A DNA stretch of 64,000 nucleotides from Warburgia ugandensis (taxonomy: Eukaryota; Streptophyta; Magnoliopsida; Canellales; Canellaceae): assembly GCA_035236585.1 (NCBI GenBank), contig CP141126.1:6771001-6835000 (forward strand), read 5' to 3'. Below, piece by piece: positions 36,416 to 49,270 of the stretch. Every line of letters starts with the position of its first letter. Position 1 is the stretch's first letter. Under the pieces are notes generated by a model. It was not told the origin of the DNA and made no database searches. It saw nothing but the letters and a program-made list of their open reading frames with translations. The translations under genes and the position numbers were made by a program.

Positions 36416-36681
36416 GCTTAGAAGGCATTTTTGATCCATCATTCTGTGTTATTTAATAAACTTCTGCGTCTGTACGTAATAAATGATAGAAAGAAGGTCA
36501 GCTTTTTGTTCTGAAAATTGAAAGAGAATTCATCAAGGGGAAGGACACTTGCAGACATAATACAAACAGGGTCATTGTAGGTGAAACTGAATAACTGTAT
36601 AACTCATAGACCACTTTGTAATCCATCGAAAGCTTGTAAATTGAAAGTGCCAATTTGGGCATGTACCTGTAACCTGTTGAA

Positions 36682-36851
36682 GGGGAGCCTTGGCACAATG
36701 GTAGAGTTGTTGTCGTGTGTGGCCTTGAGGTCATGGGTTCAAGGCATGCAAATAGCCTCTTGCAAAATCCAAGGTAAGGCTGTGTACTTTTGACTTTTGT
36801 GGTCCGAACCCCGGATTCACGGGAGCTTCGTGCACCAGGGCTGCCCTTTTG
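36682..36851 (+). mobile_element. Au-like SINE with 17-bp TSD
   Basis: Head GGGGAGCCTTGGCACAATGG, B box TCATGGGTTCAAGGC, end GCACCAGGGCTGCCCTTTT. Imperfect direct repeat ACCTGTAACCTGTTGAA (36665-36681) and ACCTCTAACTTGTTGAA (36852-36868). Confidence 0.9.
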
Positions 36852-38187
36852 ACCTCTAACTTGTTGAATAAGATTGTAGAAGAAGTTTTAGTTGTGGTTA
36901 CAAGTTGACCAACTGAGGTGGCATTGGTTGCATACATTAAAACTGTGGTGATTGAGAGCGGTGAAGGGACAGGTGACTGCTGTTAGTTGTTATCAGCTTT
37001 TCGTTTTGTGGAAATGACAACAGTTGTCTGGCAGCTAATTACTCCAATTATTTCGATCATGCTTTTGTATCTGATATTATGATATTGACAGTTTTATTTG
37101 TTTATGTGATTATACTTGTTTGTAGGTTTTTACTTATTTTTATTCCATCTTAGCGCTCTTTTTGAAGCTAATCTGAGTCGAAAAGGGAAGGTTTCTGGCT
37201 CGTTAGATGAGAACTGTGCATTCCCTCTGTTGAAACCCCTGAATCCACTGTAAATTATGAATCCATGACATGTATCACTTGAACAATTATTAGGATTTTG
37301 AGCAGATTTTGGATTCCATTTGGCTGCATTTCATAGTAGTCAAGGCAATTTGCTGCGGTAATTCCTTCATGTACATTGTGCTAATTGACTAAAGCTTGAT
37401 GTAGTGATGGTATGATCAAGAACCCTCGAGGGCTAGTGGGTTTAACCTCTTTCTTCAAGGTGGATTCTGGTGTCATTTGAGAGTGAGAACTGTCACAATG
37501 CAGGGTAAACCATAAAGCATTACTTCGGAAAAGAATCTCCAAGGCCATTGAGAACCAGAACTCGATATGCCTGTGCTGTGTGCTAGGAAAGAAACTTCAT
37601 TGAAGCTTCTCTTTCGCACGCCACTTGATTTGGGCAGAGGAGATATTTCTATAGCTGCTAGTTTCTCTCTTTCTTTTTTCCTTCTAATATTCAAAATATC
37701 ATTTATTATATTCCCTTCCTCATCTCCATTTTATGTGATACGGGATTTCTTGTATGATTGATCTACTACGACTTGTTTGGCTGTCCCAAGGACCAGTAAG
37801 GGCAATTGATTTCAAGTTCGTCTACTGAATGTTGGAAATTTGCTTTAAAGCTAATGCTTTTCTTATTATTTTTTTGGTGTCACCAGTGCTATCCTTGGGC
37901 AAAACTAGAAATAACATGTCTTTAATGGTGTTATCAATGTCGTCGGGTCAAGGCTGAGATACCTGTGTGCGAATCTGTAGCCATTCATATTGGCTTTGCA
38001 CGCTGCGAATCCATGTTATTCTTCTGTTTATCTCCTGTAATAGTGGTTTGTAACTTGTAGTTTGGCTGTAAGATGCCACTTGTATTGAAGATTTATGTAA
38101 CTTGAATAGCTAGCATATGTCTGACGCAGTTGGTTGTAGATAACTCTGGCATCTCTATTGGAATAGGTGGCTTGAGTCGCTGGGGCA

Positions 38188-38250
38188 GACCCTTGTGGTT
38201 CACCCCTTCCTCAAATCCCGCCTAGGCAGGAGCTTTGTTCACTGTACTGT
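38188..38250 (+). mobile_element. Au-like SINE, 3' fragment
   Basis: Ordered matches to the 3' third: CCCTTGTGGTTCACCCCTTC, CCCGCCTAGGCAGGAGCTTT, TTCACTGTACTG. The head is absent. Confidence 0.6.
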
Positions 38251-41026
38251 CATATATAGTGTACGTGATATTTGATTGGTTGGAAAAAAGCTTTTAACTT
38301 TTATTTCCTTTTAACTTTTTCTGTTTTTAACTTTTTCTCAGCCAATCAAATGTCACCTATTCCTTAAACCTACATGAAACAGCTGAAATTAACATACCCC
38401 AAACTCTAACCCTGAACCTTGAACATAAAAAAATACACATTTATATGTATATTAGTGACTCGTATAAAACAATTTTCTTTGCTAAAGAAGTACGTGAAAT
38501 CTCTACAGTCTCTCTACTTGAGGTGGCTTTGTATAGGCCATAGTGGTATAAAAGTTTTAAGTTTTAACCCAGGAGGCCTTCTGTTCAGACTCAAACACCA
38601 ATTTGATATTTGTAAAACCGTAAGTTTTTTATCTCAAGAATCTTAAATATTCACCACTAACAATATAAAATTTACAAAATATAAAAATCTTTATTTATCT
38701 TAAGGTACTAACAATTATATTTGGTCAATCTTTCAAATTCTCAATGCAAAAAAGAGAATATCTCAGTATCTACTTATTTACTAAAATCTCAATTGATCTC
38801 AATGCAATAACCCCTGATGTTAGATGGCTAGTATTTGTATGCAACGGTCCATTTGATATTTCTTTTATTAGTTTTTTCTACAGGAAAATCCAAGTCTCAT
38901 TATTTAAAGACATGGAGCAGCATGGCTTGAGTCGTTAGCGATCACGAATTCAGGTGTCTAGCAAATCTAAGGTGCTCCGTACTAGATAAATGGGTTAGAT
39001 CATCCAAGGGTGGAGGCTAGCTAGGTGGAGTCATGAAGATAAGTTATAGTAGAATTTATCGATCATTTCATGCTCAAACTTCTTAATCTTTAATGCAAAT
39101 CATATTATATGGGGGCTTTTATCCAAACTAATCATCTCCTTATCTTATCTTAATGATTTATGATCCAAAATTCTCATCATTGAAAGAGCTAACCTTTGTG
39201 TCTTTTATCATTTTTAGCTAAAAAAAAAAGAAAAGAAAAAGAAAGGTGGTGATTAAAGAAGCTGTAAATAATCGAATGCACTTTTAATCAATCTAGAAGA
39301 TCAACGTATGCACTTCAATGAGCACTTTGGAAGGTTCCATGGGCCCTCTGCCTTGACCGCAACCCTTCCTCTTTTAGGCACCTTTCCCCTTTTCCCATTT
39401 ATATGTCCTTTCGTTTCATTCTTTTAGAGGCAATAGTTGGCCCATCGTGTGCCTAACCATTATTAGCACTCGGATCTATCCCTTTCTTGATGGACCCACC
39501 ATTGAATTGGGCTCTTGACCAAAAACATGTTATCTAGTGATAGATGGGCCCCTTACCTTTAGGGTCTCTTGACCAAAAGCATGTTCCTTTGGGATGACAA
39601 TGAGGCCGTTGCAGGATGAGCCAACCGGTTCATAACAGGTGTCAGTTTTTGAATTGCTAGGCATGTCAGATGAGATGGGTCGTGCACATGTGGGACCCAC
39701 TCACATGTGTAGCTTATCTAGGCCGGTGAATTGGACTTGGCACCTAACCTAGGCCTGATTCCATTGTTAAAAGCTTACAACATGAAAAAACAAGGGGTGG
39801 CGTGGAAGCACGGCGGAGTTGGACCCTCCAGATTAATGAGGAAGTGGCTCTTTCTAGGGTCCAAGAATAAGTCGTTATAGAAGAGGCCGACTGATTTCCC
39901 ATCATGATTTGTACAGTAGCTAGTGGTCCCCCGATAATCTGCTAACACGACCAAATCCTGTTCAGGGATCATCTATTTTGGTATTTCTTTCTTTCCCATC
40001 CAATATATATGATCACATTGCTTCCATTTGGGTGGGTCCACATTGCTCTCATCAGTGGTGGGTCTCACTAAATTGCTTTTAAAATGTGATCACTAGGCGG
40101 AGTAATTATGTATAGGAAATTTTCTCAAATTCTTTTTTTAACGTAACTGTGGTTCCCCATTCTGAATTTTGCAACTGTACATCTGGGGGAGATCTTCTCT
40201 CATTTCTTGAAGAAATTTCTCAGAGAATATCCGGATTTGCAGGTTAGATTTGAGTCAGGTCCGGAAGCACTAGAAGCTTAAGGGCGATGGAAGAAATCGA
40301 GGCCAATTTTAATTTTTTTTAATTGATGTTTTTTTCTTTTTTTATAAAGATCTGAGCCGTTCATTTTGTTCAGTATGCATGAACCGGGAACTTACGAGAA
40401 ATCAACGCAACTGTAAGATTCAAACAAATTTTAACTGATAGAAACATAGAATAAAAGCATCCGGCTGGCATATAATTAAGTCTGTAACCTATCTAAGTCA
40501 TTCCAAATATGATGAATAACTTCAATCTTACAACAAAGCCAGCTGCCGGTGGGCTCCCCACACAATTTCTCGAAACTCAGACATCTGGCAGCTAAACACT
40601 TCAAGGACTGGACGATTCTAGCATATGATTAAATGTCTTTTTGGCTGTTAAATGTAAAAAGTTGCTTACAGAAATTTTTTAACCAGCAGAAGCTAGAATC
40701 ATTCAATTCTCATGGTTTCTCGGCTACGAGACATCAGGATTAGGAGAAATTAGGTGAACAAGTCAAATCAACTAAAAATAATTTGTACAGAAAAAAAAAA
40801 GGCACCTTGCAATGGCATTTCTCTTGAATCAATTATTGGTGAAATGGACCATTGAATTTGTTGGCGAATTAACGAGTCACTTCAATGATCTCATGCTGCT
40901 TTGAATGACGATACGACACAGAGCTCTGATGAACTCAAAAGTTATACTAGTTTAACTTAACGTTTTTGGAAGATTAGCCGCCCTGTCGGATTGTGTTGTA
41001 TGTGAAAAATGTGAACGGAAACCAAC

Positions 41027-41030
<4 letters not shown>

Positions 41031-41076
<46 letters not shown>
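41031..41076 (+). repeat. (AG)23 microsatellite
   Basis: An uninterrupted 46-bp AG tract. An ATG lies 10 bp beyond it, but the frame that follows resembles no known protein. Confidence 0.95.
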
Positions 41077-41077
<1 letters not shown>

Positions 41078-41606
41078 CTTAAACAATGGCTGGTGCGTCA
41101 TTCCCATTTTGGAAAAATCAGTGGCGTGTGGAAGACATGGCATTGCCACGGCGAAACATGTTACATTCGCTCAAGATCAGATCGAATGCCATTCATTCCC
41201 GGTTCCGTTTAGATGTCTGCCCCATTTCTTTTTTGAACAGTGGAGATTTATTTGATCTCCAAAAGAAAAGCAACTACTTAAAAGTATGGTTACAAAAGCT
41301 ACTTCACTTACCGAGATTTACAGCCCCAAACAGACCAGATTGGCCATTTACAATACGAACCATAACAGAGCAGCATACCCGGGAATAACAGCGCCACACA
41401 AACCAGCATGTGTGCCACATCGAATATGTAAGAGGACTGGTTTAGTGTGGACGGTCCATGTCGATTATTTGCGTGAGTCAACATCACCTATGGTCTTGAT
41501 GTAAGACTGTTCGTTGTGGAGCCCAGCACTTGCTAGGTGAGTTGTATAAGTGCAGAGTTTGAGAAAGTCCCTTTCACGATGCACAAGTACAAGATAATTG
41601 CCTTGC

Positions 41607-41770
41607 CCAGGAGCAGTCTTGGTGCATGAAGCTCCTCCTTATGTGGGGGTTGGACCACAAGGGTCAATAGTATACAATTATATCTTGCATTTTACAAAAA
41701 GTTATTTTCACTTATTGGGCTCATGACCTCAAAATCACACAACAACTTAACTCTACCATTGCGCAGAAGA
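41607..41770 (-). mobile_element. Au-like SINE (diverged)
   Basis: Reverse-oriented: GGAGCAGTCTTGGTGCATGA, AAGCTCCTCCTTATGTGGGG, GGACCACAAGGGTCAATAGT, CATGACCTCAAAATCACAC, and A-box complement CTACCATTGCGC. Several indels show age. Confidence 0.75.
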
Positions 41771-42738
41771 CCCTTTTTACTGTGCCGAAGAGCATGATCA
41801 CTAAAGAAGCGTAAAGTTGCAATGTTCCCACCAAAGGTTGCGGGTTCACCAAGGCAGCTCCCCCGTCCATAAGGCTAGGCGGAGAATTGTATGACATCTA
41901 CTTGGATAGGCAGTAACTTATCTATTCTTGTACGCTGATATTATTTACGTCTTTTCCTCTGGATTGGTCACATCATTATGTCACTTCAACACAAGAAGGA
42001 TCCAGTCTGAATGTTGGTGTGGCTTAGGGTGAGACTCTGAAGTGAGATTTTGAGAACATCCACTTCGCCCCTGAAAGCCTCTTTTCTTCTTTTGTGAATG
42101 GTCCCTGAGAGCCTTTATTAGTGTAGGGGTAGGGGTGAGCCTACGAAGTTACTACCTGCTTTAAAATCCTTACTAATAAGCAATTCTGTGCCCACCCTAA
42201 TTAGGTCCTCATTACCATAGCAACTGTTGGATCAGGGTTGAACGGTCATAATCTGATATAAGCGGAGCAGTTTCATTTGCTAATTTTATTCACAAGGATG
42301 GGATCATTGGCTCATAGGGAGGCCTAGAAGGTGGATAGTACTTATGGATGACTCCCTCTTCCACCTTTTATCCTGTGCCTTCCTCTCTTTCTAGAGCCCT
42401 TTAGCAAAAGGTTACTTTGGACAGCAAGATAAGATTGGGAAACTGCATATGGCTTATGGTCCACAGTATGTTTAAAATACTTGTCCCCCCCCATTGGCAC
42501 ATTCTGCCCCAGCTCCTCTCTCTGTGCATGATCTCGGCAGTGTCTCACATTCTCTTTTAGTTTAGGATGCTGTGGAATATGTAATGGATAGTGGTGAAAA
42601 TGATGAGTTTGAGTAATGAATGGGAAGAGGGAGAATTAAGATAATCCCCAGAAGGTTGCATTTGAGAAAAAGATTACTTGTTACAAGAGAATAACACAAT
42701 ACTATATTTTTCCTCTGTTCAAAATTAGGAAAACCAAA

Positions 42739-45189
42739 CTAAGCTTTTTGAGGAGTACATTGATAGCACTTGGCGAATAGACCAAATGTGTTCACTTGCT
42801 GTATGAAGTTGAGCATACTAGCCCACCCTCCAAATCCAAATCCAACCACCAACACCCACCCCACCACAAAGAAATTCATGGAGTACATGCCAGCCCAGCC
42901 TCCTACAAACGATGGTGGTCTCTCTACTGCATTCTGCATAAATAAATAAAAAGAAAAGAAAACAATTAATACGATATAATTCAAAAGGATGAAACATAAG
43001 AAGAAATTCCAAAGTATATAAAGATGATAATGAACATTATCCTGATTAAGAAAGTTAACCTCTCTTGCAGAAGAAGGGGCGAAGGTTATCATATGCGCCA
43101 ATGCTGGAATTATGTATACTGTGAAACTGACTAGGAGAGATCCAACAGTCGAGTTGATTGGACCAAAGAAGGGGAATATGATCGCTAGAAACCAGATAGG
43201 TATCACCACAGGTAGTCTAGCCAGAGCTTTCTTTACCACACTCTTTGTCTCGTGCACTCCTATCAGCTTCTCCCAAACAAAGTAAAGCGGAGTGCAAGCG
43301 AATCCGAATGTTATAAACTGCAAAACACCCAAAGATTTAGTAGAAATTAATCCACAATTAATTTACTAAAATGTATATTTGTAGGGAAATTTTCATTCCC
43401 TGCTAGATACATGTGGAATGAGTAGATAATTTACTACAGATATCTGTTACTTTAAATAAGATGTTAAATAGCTGCATCTAAATCAAACACGTCAATTTCC
43501 ATGAATTTCCAGCCTTTTTAAGTTCTATCAGAAGTTTCTTGCTTTTCTCACCTGATGGATGAGCATGAGAATTACAGCCATGTCCCTAAATTGAGACCTT
43601 GGAAGCAAAGAAAACGCATTGGAATGGTTGAGAAGCATGTCTCCAAATGCCCAATAAACCGAAATGGCTGAAGGCAGGGTGAGAGTCAGCACATAGAGAG
43701 TTGCCATCAAGTAAATCAACTTGAACTTCTGAGGCTTCCACATTGCATGCATAATCTCTCTGAAACACCCCAAAACAAATTTCATGTATTTATGTTTGTA
43801 TGTCTACAGATACTTATGTTTCTCTGTCTAAAACAACAGTTCCGTACATGGTACAAAATACTCACACTGTTACAGCATGTCCTCCAAAGGTATAGAGAAT
43901 GTTGGTGGCTCCAGTGAAGTATAGGACCATTTTGGCTGGCCCTGAATGCTTTACTCCTTCAACCTTGAAAGTAATAAAGAGAAGGAACAATGAAGTACAC
44001 GAGAGAGAATAAATTAGGATGAAATGAGTTTGTCGCATTTTCCCTTTTTAGAAACCGAGTGAAAGATAATGAAGATATACTACCTGTCCATGGATGAGGG
44101 CAGCAACCGTCAGGTACCATGCAGTGCAAGTAGTCATCATGAGTCCTAGAAATGACCAAATCCTGTAATTATGGAACGAAGGGATAAAAACTGTGGTAGC
44201 ACAGCAGGCCCCAAAGATGTAAGTCCATGTTCTCTTGTCTAGATTATCATTGATGTAGTAGATGTTACTGCATGAAGAAAGAGAAAAGAATATTAGAGAA
44301 AGAGAAGAAATTGAAGGAGAAAACAATATCATGCCCAGTTCTGTTCCTTTTTTCTGTTACTTACCTTGCACATGCAATCAGCTGGATTACTGATCCAAAG
44401 AGGAGAAAGGTGCAATTGAAAAATAGACCTGCATTTCTCCAGTGTTTACCCAAAAGCCCATCAAGGACTTCGTACCACTGCAGAGAATCAAATAAAGAAA
44501 TCGAATGAAACAACAAACTAATAGTTCCTAAATGAACACCCAAGAGAATTGCTGATGAAATGAAGAGACGGGGTGTTTATTCATAAACATCTTTTGCAGC
44601 ATTAGAATTCTCTTTGGATTTAAATAAAGTAAAATAAATTTTTAAGTTTTTCTGAGTATTCAGTTAAATTGCATGAAAGAAAACCTGCAGAAAAATGCCT
44701 AATATTGGCATAAAACGGTAACCATACTGCAAAAGAATGCACTTTGGTACTCAATAGCCTTTACCTGAATTACGTGGTTCCTGAAATCCACCTTTTCTCT
44801 CTCCTTCCTAGTGCGGTACTCAACATAAAGAACACTAATAAGGTAAGCTGTCCAGCTCCCCATCAACCCATAAAACAGTTGAAAAAGGATACCAGATAAC
44901 ATCCCCAGTTGAGAAAATGAGTAAGGCAATGTGAGTAACACTTGAGCCACCTACAAAAGAAGACTGTCAACATAACAAAACACACTACCAAGAAAACCAA
45001 TTGCAACAACAAAGTAGCAGCGTCAGTCAATTGCCTGGTTAGAAGCGCAGCTAAACCACGCATCATAAACGGAGCCACCGTGCCAGAAAAATTGTGACAA
45101 TTTGCTCTTAGACTCCTTGGGTTCGCCTTCTCTTTCCATCTCGACATAGTTTCCTGCTATAACAGTCTCAACCTTCTCAGAAGCCATTG
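42739..45189 (-). CDS. LAX2: auxin influx carrier, AUX1/LAX family, LAX2-like (8 exons)
   Basis: H+/auxin symporter of the plasma membrane (family knowledge), with multiple membrane spans throughout. Exons from 5' to 3': 45189-45035, 44950-44765, 44477-44365, 44267-44084, 43963-43866, 43759-43552, 43317-43060, 42933-42739; phases match from exon 1's end onward. Diagnostic blocks: FWHGGSVYDAWFSCASNQ, VAQVLLTLPYSFSQLGM, YYINDNLDKRTWTYIFGA, FGGHAVTVEIMHAMWKP, ACTPLYFVWEKLIG and GFGFGGWASM. The C-terminus is short (CYQCTPQKA). The usual start, MASEKVETVIAGNYVE-like, is present, but the ATG at 45189 is out of frame with it by a CT insertion. The first in-frame ATG is at 45139 (MEREGEPKE), giving 448 aa. 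The first intron uses a GC donor. Domain content says functional; the start is uncertain. Confidence 0.93.
44951..45034 (-). other. LAX2-like intron 1, GC-AG type
   Basis: On the minus strand the exon ends AACCAG and the intron begins GCAATT; the intron ends TTTGTAG before GTGGCTCAAG. Only this join gives the invariant family sequence ASNQ|VAQV, and reading on hits a stop four codons later. Length 84 bp. Confidence 0.85.
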
Positions 45190-45230
45190 TCTTTTGGAAG
45201 TGTGGAGAAGAAGAAAAGTAGCGTAGAGTT

Positions 45231-45236
45231 TATAGA
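45231..45236 (-). promoter_or_regulatory. TATA box of the LAX2-like gene
   Basis: CTATAAAC on the minus strand, 42-47 bp before the ATG at 45189. A start of transcription about 30 bp on would leave a leader of only about 12 nt before that ATG, and about 60 nt before the in-frame ATG at 45139. Confidence 0.45.
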
Positions 45237-48200
45237 GCAGATAAAGTTACAGCTGCATCATTTTCTCTGCATTTCTCGCAGTGTTTGGGGCCGAGCGCAT
45301 GAAATGCACGAGCGGGCTGACCCACCAGGGACTCTCTTTTCCAAAGAGACCGTGGACTGATTGTTCATAAACACGCATTAGAAAAAGGAAGGAAAAGAAA
45401 AATTAGAGAGATTTTTTAGTTGAAAGTGATGGCTATGTAAGATGGATTGAATGATTGCTGAGAGAGGTTGGCTTGTTGCTCCACATGATTAGAACACTCG
45501 TGTGACAACTGGTTTTAAGGGGCTCTTTTCACGTTCTTGGGGGATGAAGTGGGTAGGTACGGGGGATGAAGTGGGTAGGTACCTTCTCTCTTTTGTTAAG
45601 TAGGTCATAAGGGTCTTTTTATTACTTTTTCATGGATCTGCTTTTTCTTCTCTCTTTTGTTAAGTAGGTCATCCCAAACTTTATTGTTAGGCTGATGGAT
45701 CAAGGCCTCTTTTCAAGTGGATCTAAGTGGATAGTTTGGGGAGCTAGGTCCCAGTTATGTTGGGTGTGTGATTGGCTGACAAAGGGACCTAAATTTTTGT
45801 CAAAAGTAGTATTTTAATGGTTGTATCTGTATGGGTGTCATATTGTTTGTGAGGGGTGTCTATGTTGGTAGATGGAAGTTTCATGAAAAATACTGGCTGT
45901 AACGAGAGAGAGAGAGAGAGAGAGAGAGGCATGCCCTCTTAGCCTGTTGCAACACAGTCCTAAATCATGTTTAGTACATAATTACTAGCCCGGTGGTTTG
46001 GGAAACAAAGTTGGGCCCATTTAGCTTGAGCACAACCTGTTTGGGCTGGTTACAGTTTGATTTGCCAACGCATAGCGGTGGGAGAACTGTATAGGACCAG
46101 GAGAAAGGGATGGGTTAGGGTTGGCGTTGAGAAAACGGGTTTGGTTCTTTAGATAGTCAAAGCCAGCCTAAACTGCCCAAACTCAAACTATACATGCATA
46201 CCGATGACATACCAGAATATTTCTGTTTTCCTTTTTCTTTGAAATGATTAGAAGAAACAATAACCCTCCCAAAATGTCCGACGTCAAATTAAGTGCCTTG
46301 GAATCTTCTTAAAATATGTGAGTGTTTTTGTTATCCGGTAAAGTCCATGCTCAAAAGTATAGTAGGAGTCCACGCCACATTTTTATCATAGATAGTGATA
46401 AATTTTTTGCAGATTTAGGTCGTTCATCGTGCTCAAATGGCTTCGATAGCCTAAATATGAGATTTTATGCTCATTGAATGTTTTCAGGCTAGATTGCTTC
46501 AAGCTGAAAATTATGACCACCGATTTTTAAAAAAATTTCAAATTAGCTAAGCAAGTGGTTAAGATTATCCAGAGTCATTGATCTCTTACAAGTAATCTCA
46601 TTATTTTACTCTGGATATGATATAAAGCTTAGATGTTCCTAACAAAATAGTTTAAAGGTATCCTTCTACACTTTTGAGCATGGACTCCTACCAAAACTCT
46701 TGTTATTCCCTTTATATGGTGCAGCTAAGGTGGTGTTATGTCATATTGAAAGGATAGCAACCTAAGGGAAGGAGGGCTGCTAGAAAAGTATGCCTCCGTA
46801 TCCAATCTATGATTGTTCAATCGTCTCGTAGATGATATTATCCTTTGATTAGACAATATCAAAGATGTTTTAATAATTGTGTTATCAAACATATTAATGA
46901 TAAGCATTACGTGCAAAAGCCGTCTCGCGTAGCTGGTTACAGACAATAGGAGATCTCTCCTCATTATGCTTGGTAGGAGGTTCAAGGTGATACTTGCTCC
47001 ATTGTTGAGAAGATTTCAAGTAGATTTGGGAATTAGAATGATGGTTTACTAGGTAGGTTGTTTTGTAATTCTTGGCTGTTAAAAAAAATGCTAAGCATTA
47101 CTTATTCACTCTATTTTTCCTTATTTTTAAATAATGAAAAAACTAGAAAAAGGAAAAATGGTCTACTTTTATCTTGGTCTTCAAGAACACCTTTCACTAG
47201 AAAGTTATCATTACCTTCGGATTTCTCCACCCACCCCACCGGTGGGAATAATAAGACTTCCGGATATCATGGAGGAACCATTTACATTGTTTAGGTCCCA
47301 CTGATCCCATCAATGAGGGTTCTGCATGCCCCCGGTTTGGACCCTGAAATTAAAATACATGAAATGATGAAATGAACATTCCGACCATTGAGATCTCCAA
47401 ACGGTATGTTCTTCTTCCCATCCTATCTTTGTTTTTACCTTTTCTATAATAACTTCCAATATTGGAGCTGATCATGTGGTGGTCCTCAAGAACCCATGCC
47501 TCAGAATTCCACACAAGGGACCACCAAGATCACACTGACTCCATGTTTATATGCCAATTTAGTTTTACTTGATGGTTTCTGTTATGAGTTCCAATTTACT
47601 GTTCTTGAGAAGGTTTTCTCTTGGATGCTCTTCGTCTAATCCCTCAGTGCAAGGATCATCATAGTCTCAAGTTAGACCAAGTCCTAAAGGGAGATGGAAA
47701 CAAAATAAAATCAAGTTAGCCTCTTCGCTGGCCTAAAGATGCTCCTCGTAAACTTTTATCGAAGATAATGATGGATCTCGTACATAATTTGCCATCTGAT
47801 TGAGACATTAGAGCATCTTACTTGGGATCAAGCTAATATATATATATATAAATACAAGGGGAAAAGAAGAAAAGATCTAATCAGTCCATCAAAAGCTGTT
47901 AGTGGCGTAAGCTAGGCATAATGAGTTTTGCTCAAGGCAGTCTTATCCCTAGTCTTAGAGGTAAACTCAGATAACTGTTAGCCGGTATTATTAGGCTAAT
48001 AAGTGTTTCTCTCTTGACTAATCAAAGGTATCATTTCAAGGGATCTACTAAAGCTGTCGGTTTTCTCCATTTGTTTTGATTGCACTTCAAATCCATGTTT
48101 GAATCGATCAAATCTGATGGATTACGATGTTGCTAATCCACTGTGGCTTATGATCAACTTCTAGTTGTTCTTATGTTACTACAGTACTTGGACAAAATAC

Positions 48201-49074
48201 ACGACCCAGATTCTTAGTGATATAAACTTATTCGTCAGGTGGAGCCTACTCCAGATATACCAGGCGGAATGATCTTCTCCATTATATTATCATAATCCCA
48301 GCTCATTGTTCTGGTGTCGAAGTGGAAGTCTTGAAAAGTTCAAAGCGACCCTTGGGTTAAGTAAGTGCCTTGTCTGACAAACAAGAGGGTGTAAGTTCAA
48401 GTCTGCCGCTTGCTTGTAGAAAATGAAATCCTAGACCTTTCGGAGGCTTAGGATTGTCTGATAGATGCACAAATGTTTAAGCTATAGCCTGTCTAAGATC
48501 GGCTCCAGCAATTGTATGGTTTGCCATACATAATAGCCTATTAGTCATAACAATGGCTCCTTTGGCTGTCAGTTCTTAGTAAGAAAACAAAACTCCTGCA
48601 CTTGTCTGATTAAATGGCTGATTTGTTCTAAAGTTAGTTCATGCAGCGGTTCATCTGATTCTGTGTAACCCAAGACACAACGTTAGTCTGGCAGGATGTG
48701 GTGAATCTGGAGCGATGCAGTTTCGCACGAAATCCAATCATCTTAGTTAACCAAAACTTAAGCGGAATGATTTACTTAGATCCAGATTGTTGGTACAAGT
48801 TCAGCAACGTAAAAATTGCATGTTCCTTTCACAGAAGGAATGGAACTATATTTGGCTAACAAAAACAAGCCTTCTTGTTCCTTTTCATTCATGAGACACA
48901 GCGCTTAACCAACTCGGTAATTTCTCAAGCCCAGAGTCGCCTAGCCCTGTTTCAGCCTATTCCAGTGGTGAAGGGACTTACGCTAACCTCTTCATCAAAA
49001 CATGCACCCAATTGGTTACGGTTACGTGATCTGGTTGACGGACAATTTCATATCATTATCATATGAAAATGAGG
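45237..49074. other. LAX2-like upstream region and intergenic DNA
   Basis: Upstream region on the minus strand. It contains small direct repeats (45539-45582, and CTTCTCTCTTTTGTTAAGTA at 45583 and 45647), a (GA)13 tract (45904-45929) and a (TA)n tract (about 47835-47850). No gene recognised. At 48355-48420 a tRNA-like B box (AGTTCAAGTC) occurs without a convincing partner. Confidence 0.5.
45539..45582 (+). repeat. 22-bp tandem repeat, two copies
   Basis: Two adjacent copies of GGGGATGAAGTGGGTAGGTA(C), followed by a 26-bp unit repeated at 45583-45608 and 45647-45672. It lies 350 bp upstream of the LAX2-like start, in its promoter region. Confidence 0.85.
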
Positions 49075-49253
49075 GGAGCCTTGGTGCCACAATAGAACTG
49101 TCGTCATGTGACCTTGAGGTCACAAGTTTAAGGCGTGAAAACAGTCTCTTGCAAAATACAAGTTAAGCCTGCGTACTATTAACCCTTGTGGTCTACCCCT
49201 TCCCTGGACCACGCATATACAGAAACTTTGTACACTGGGTCTGCCGTTTTTTA
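49075..49253 (+). mobile_element. Au-like SINE with 17-bp TSD
   Basis: Head GGAGCCTTGGTGCCACAATA (A box interrupted by one extra base), B-box region GGTCACAAGTTTAAGGC, end ACTGGGTCTGCCGTTTTTT. Direct repeat ATCATATGAAAATGAGG (49058-49074) and ATCATATGGAAATGAGG (49254-49270). Confidence 0.9.
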
Positions 49254-49270
49254 ATCATATGGAAATGAGG

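Larger units (their letters stand above)
33696..42738. other. long intergenic region, repeats but no recognised gene
   Basis: 33696 to about 33900 is the CSP 3' UTR. After that I find no coding exon I can support. Contents: two tandem duplications (35570-35853 and 36198-36415), a full SINE (36682-36851), a SINE fragment (38188-38250), a 46-bp (AG)n tract (41031-41076), and an old SINE (41607-41770). The 3' UTR of the LAX2-like gene must lie just left of 42739. Confidence 0.5.

Noticed and set aside
41086-41388. Open frame right after the (AG)n tract, starting MAGASFPFWKNQWR
   Set aside because: No recognisable domain or splice structure, and the microsatellite position is not evidence of a leader.
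44863-45147. Minus-strand frame starting MSRWKEKANPRSL across LAX2-like exon 1 and intron 1
   Set aside because: Wrong frame for the conserved carrier sequence. It reads through the intron and resembles nothing else.
48355-48420. Possible tRNA or SINE B box (AGTTCAAGTC)
   Set aside because: No A box at the right distance, no flanking repeat and no second copy in the window.
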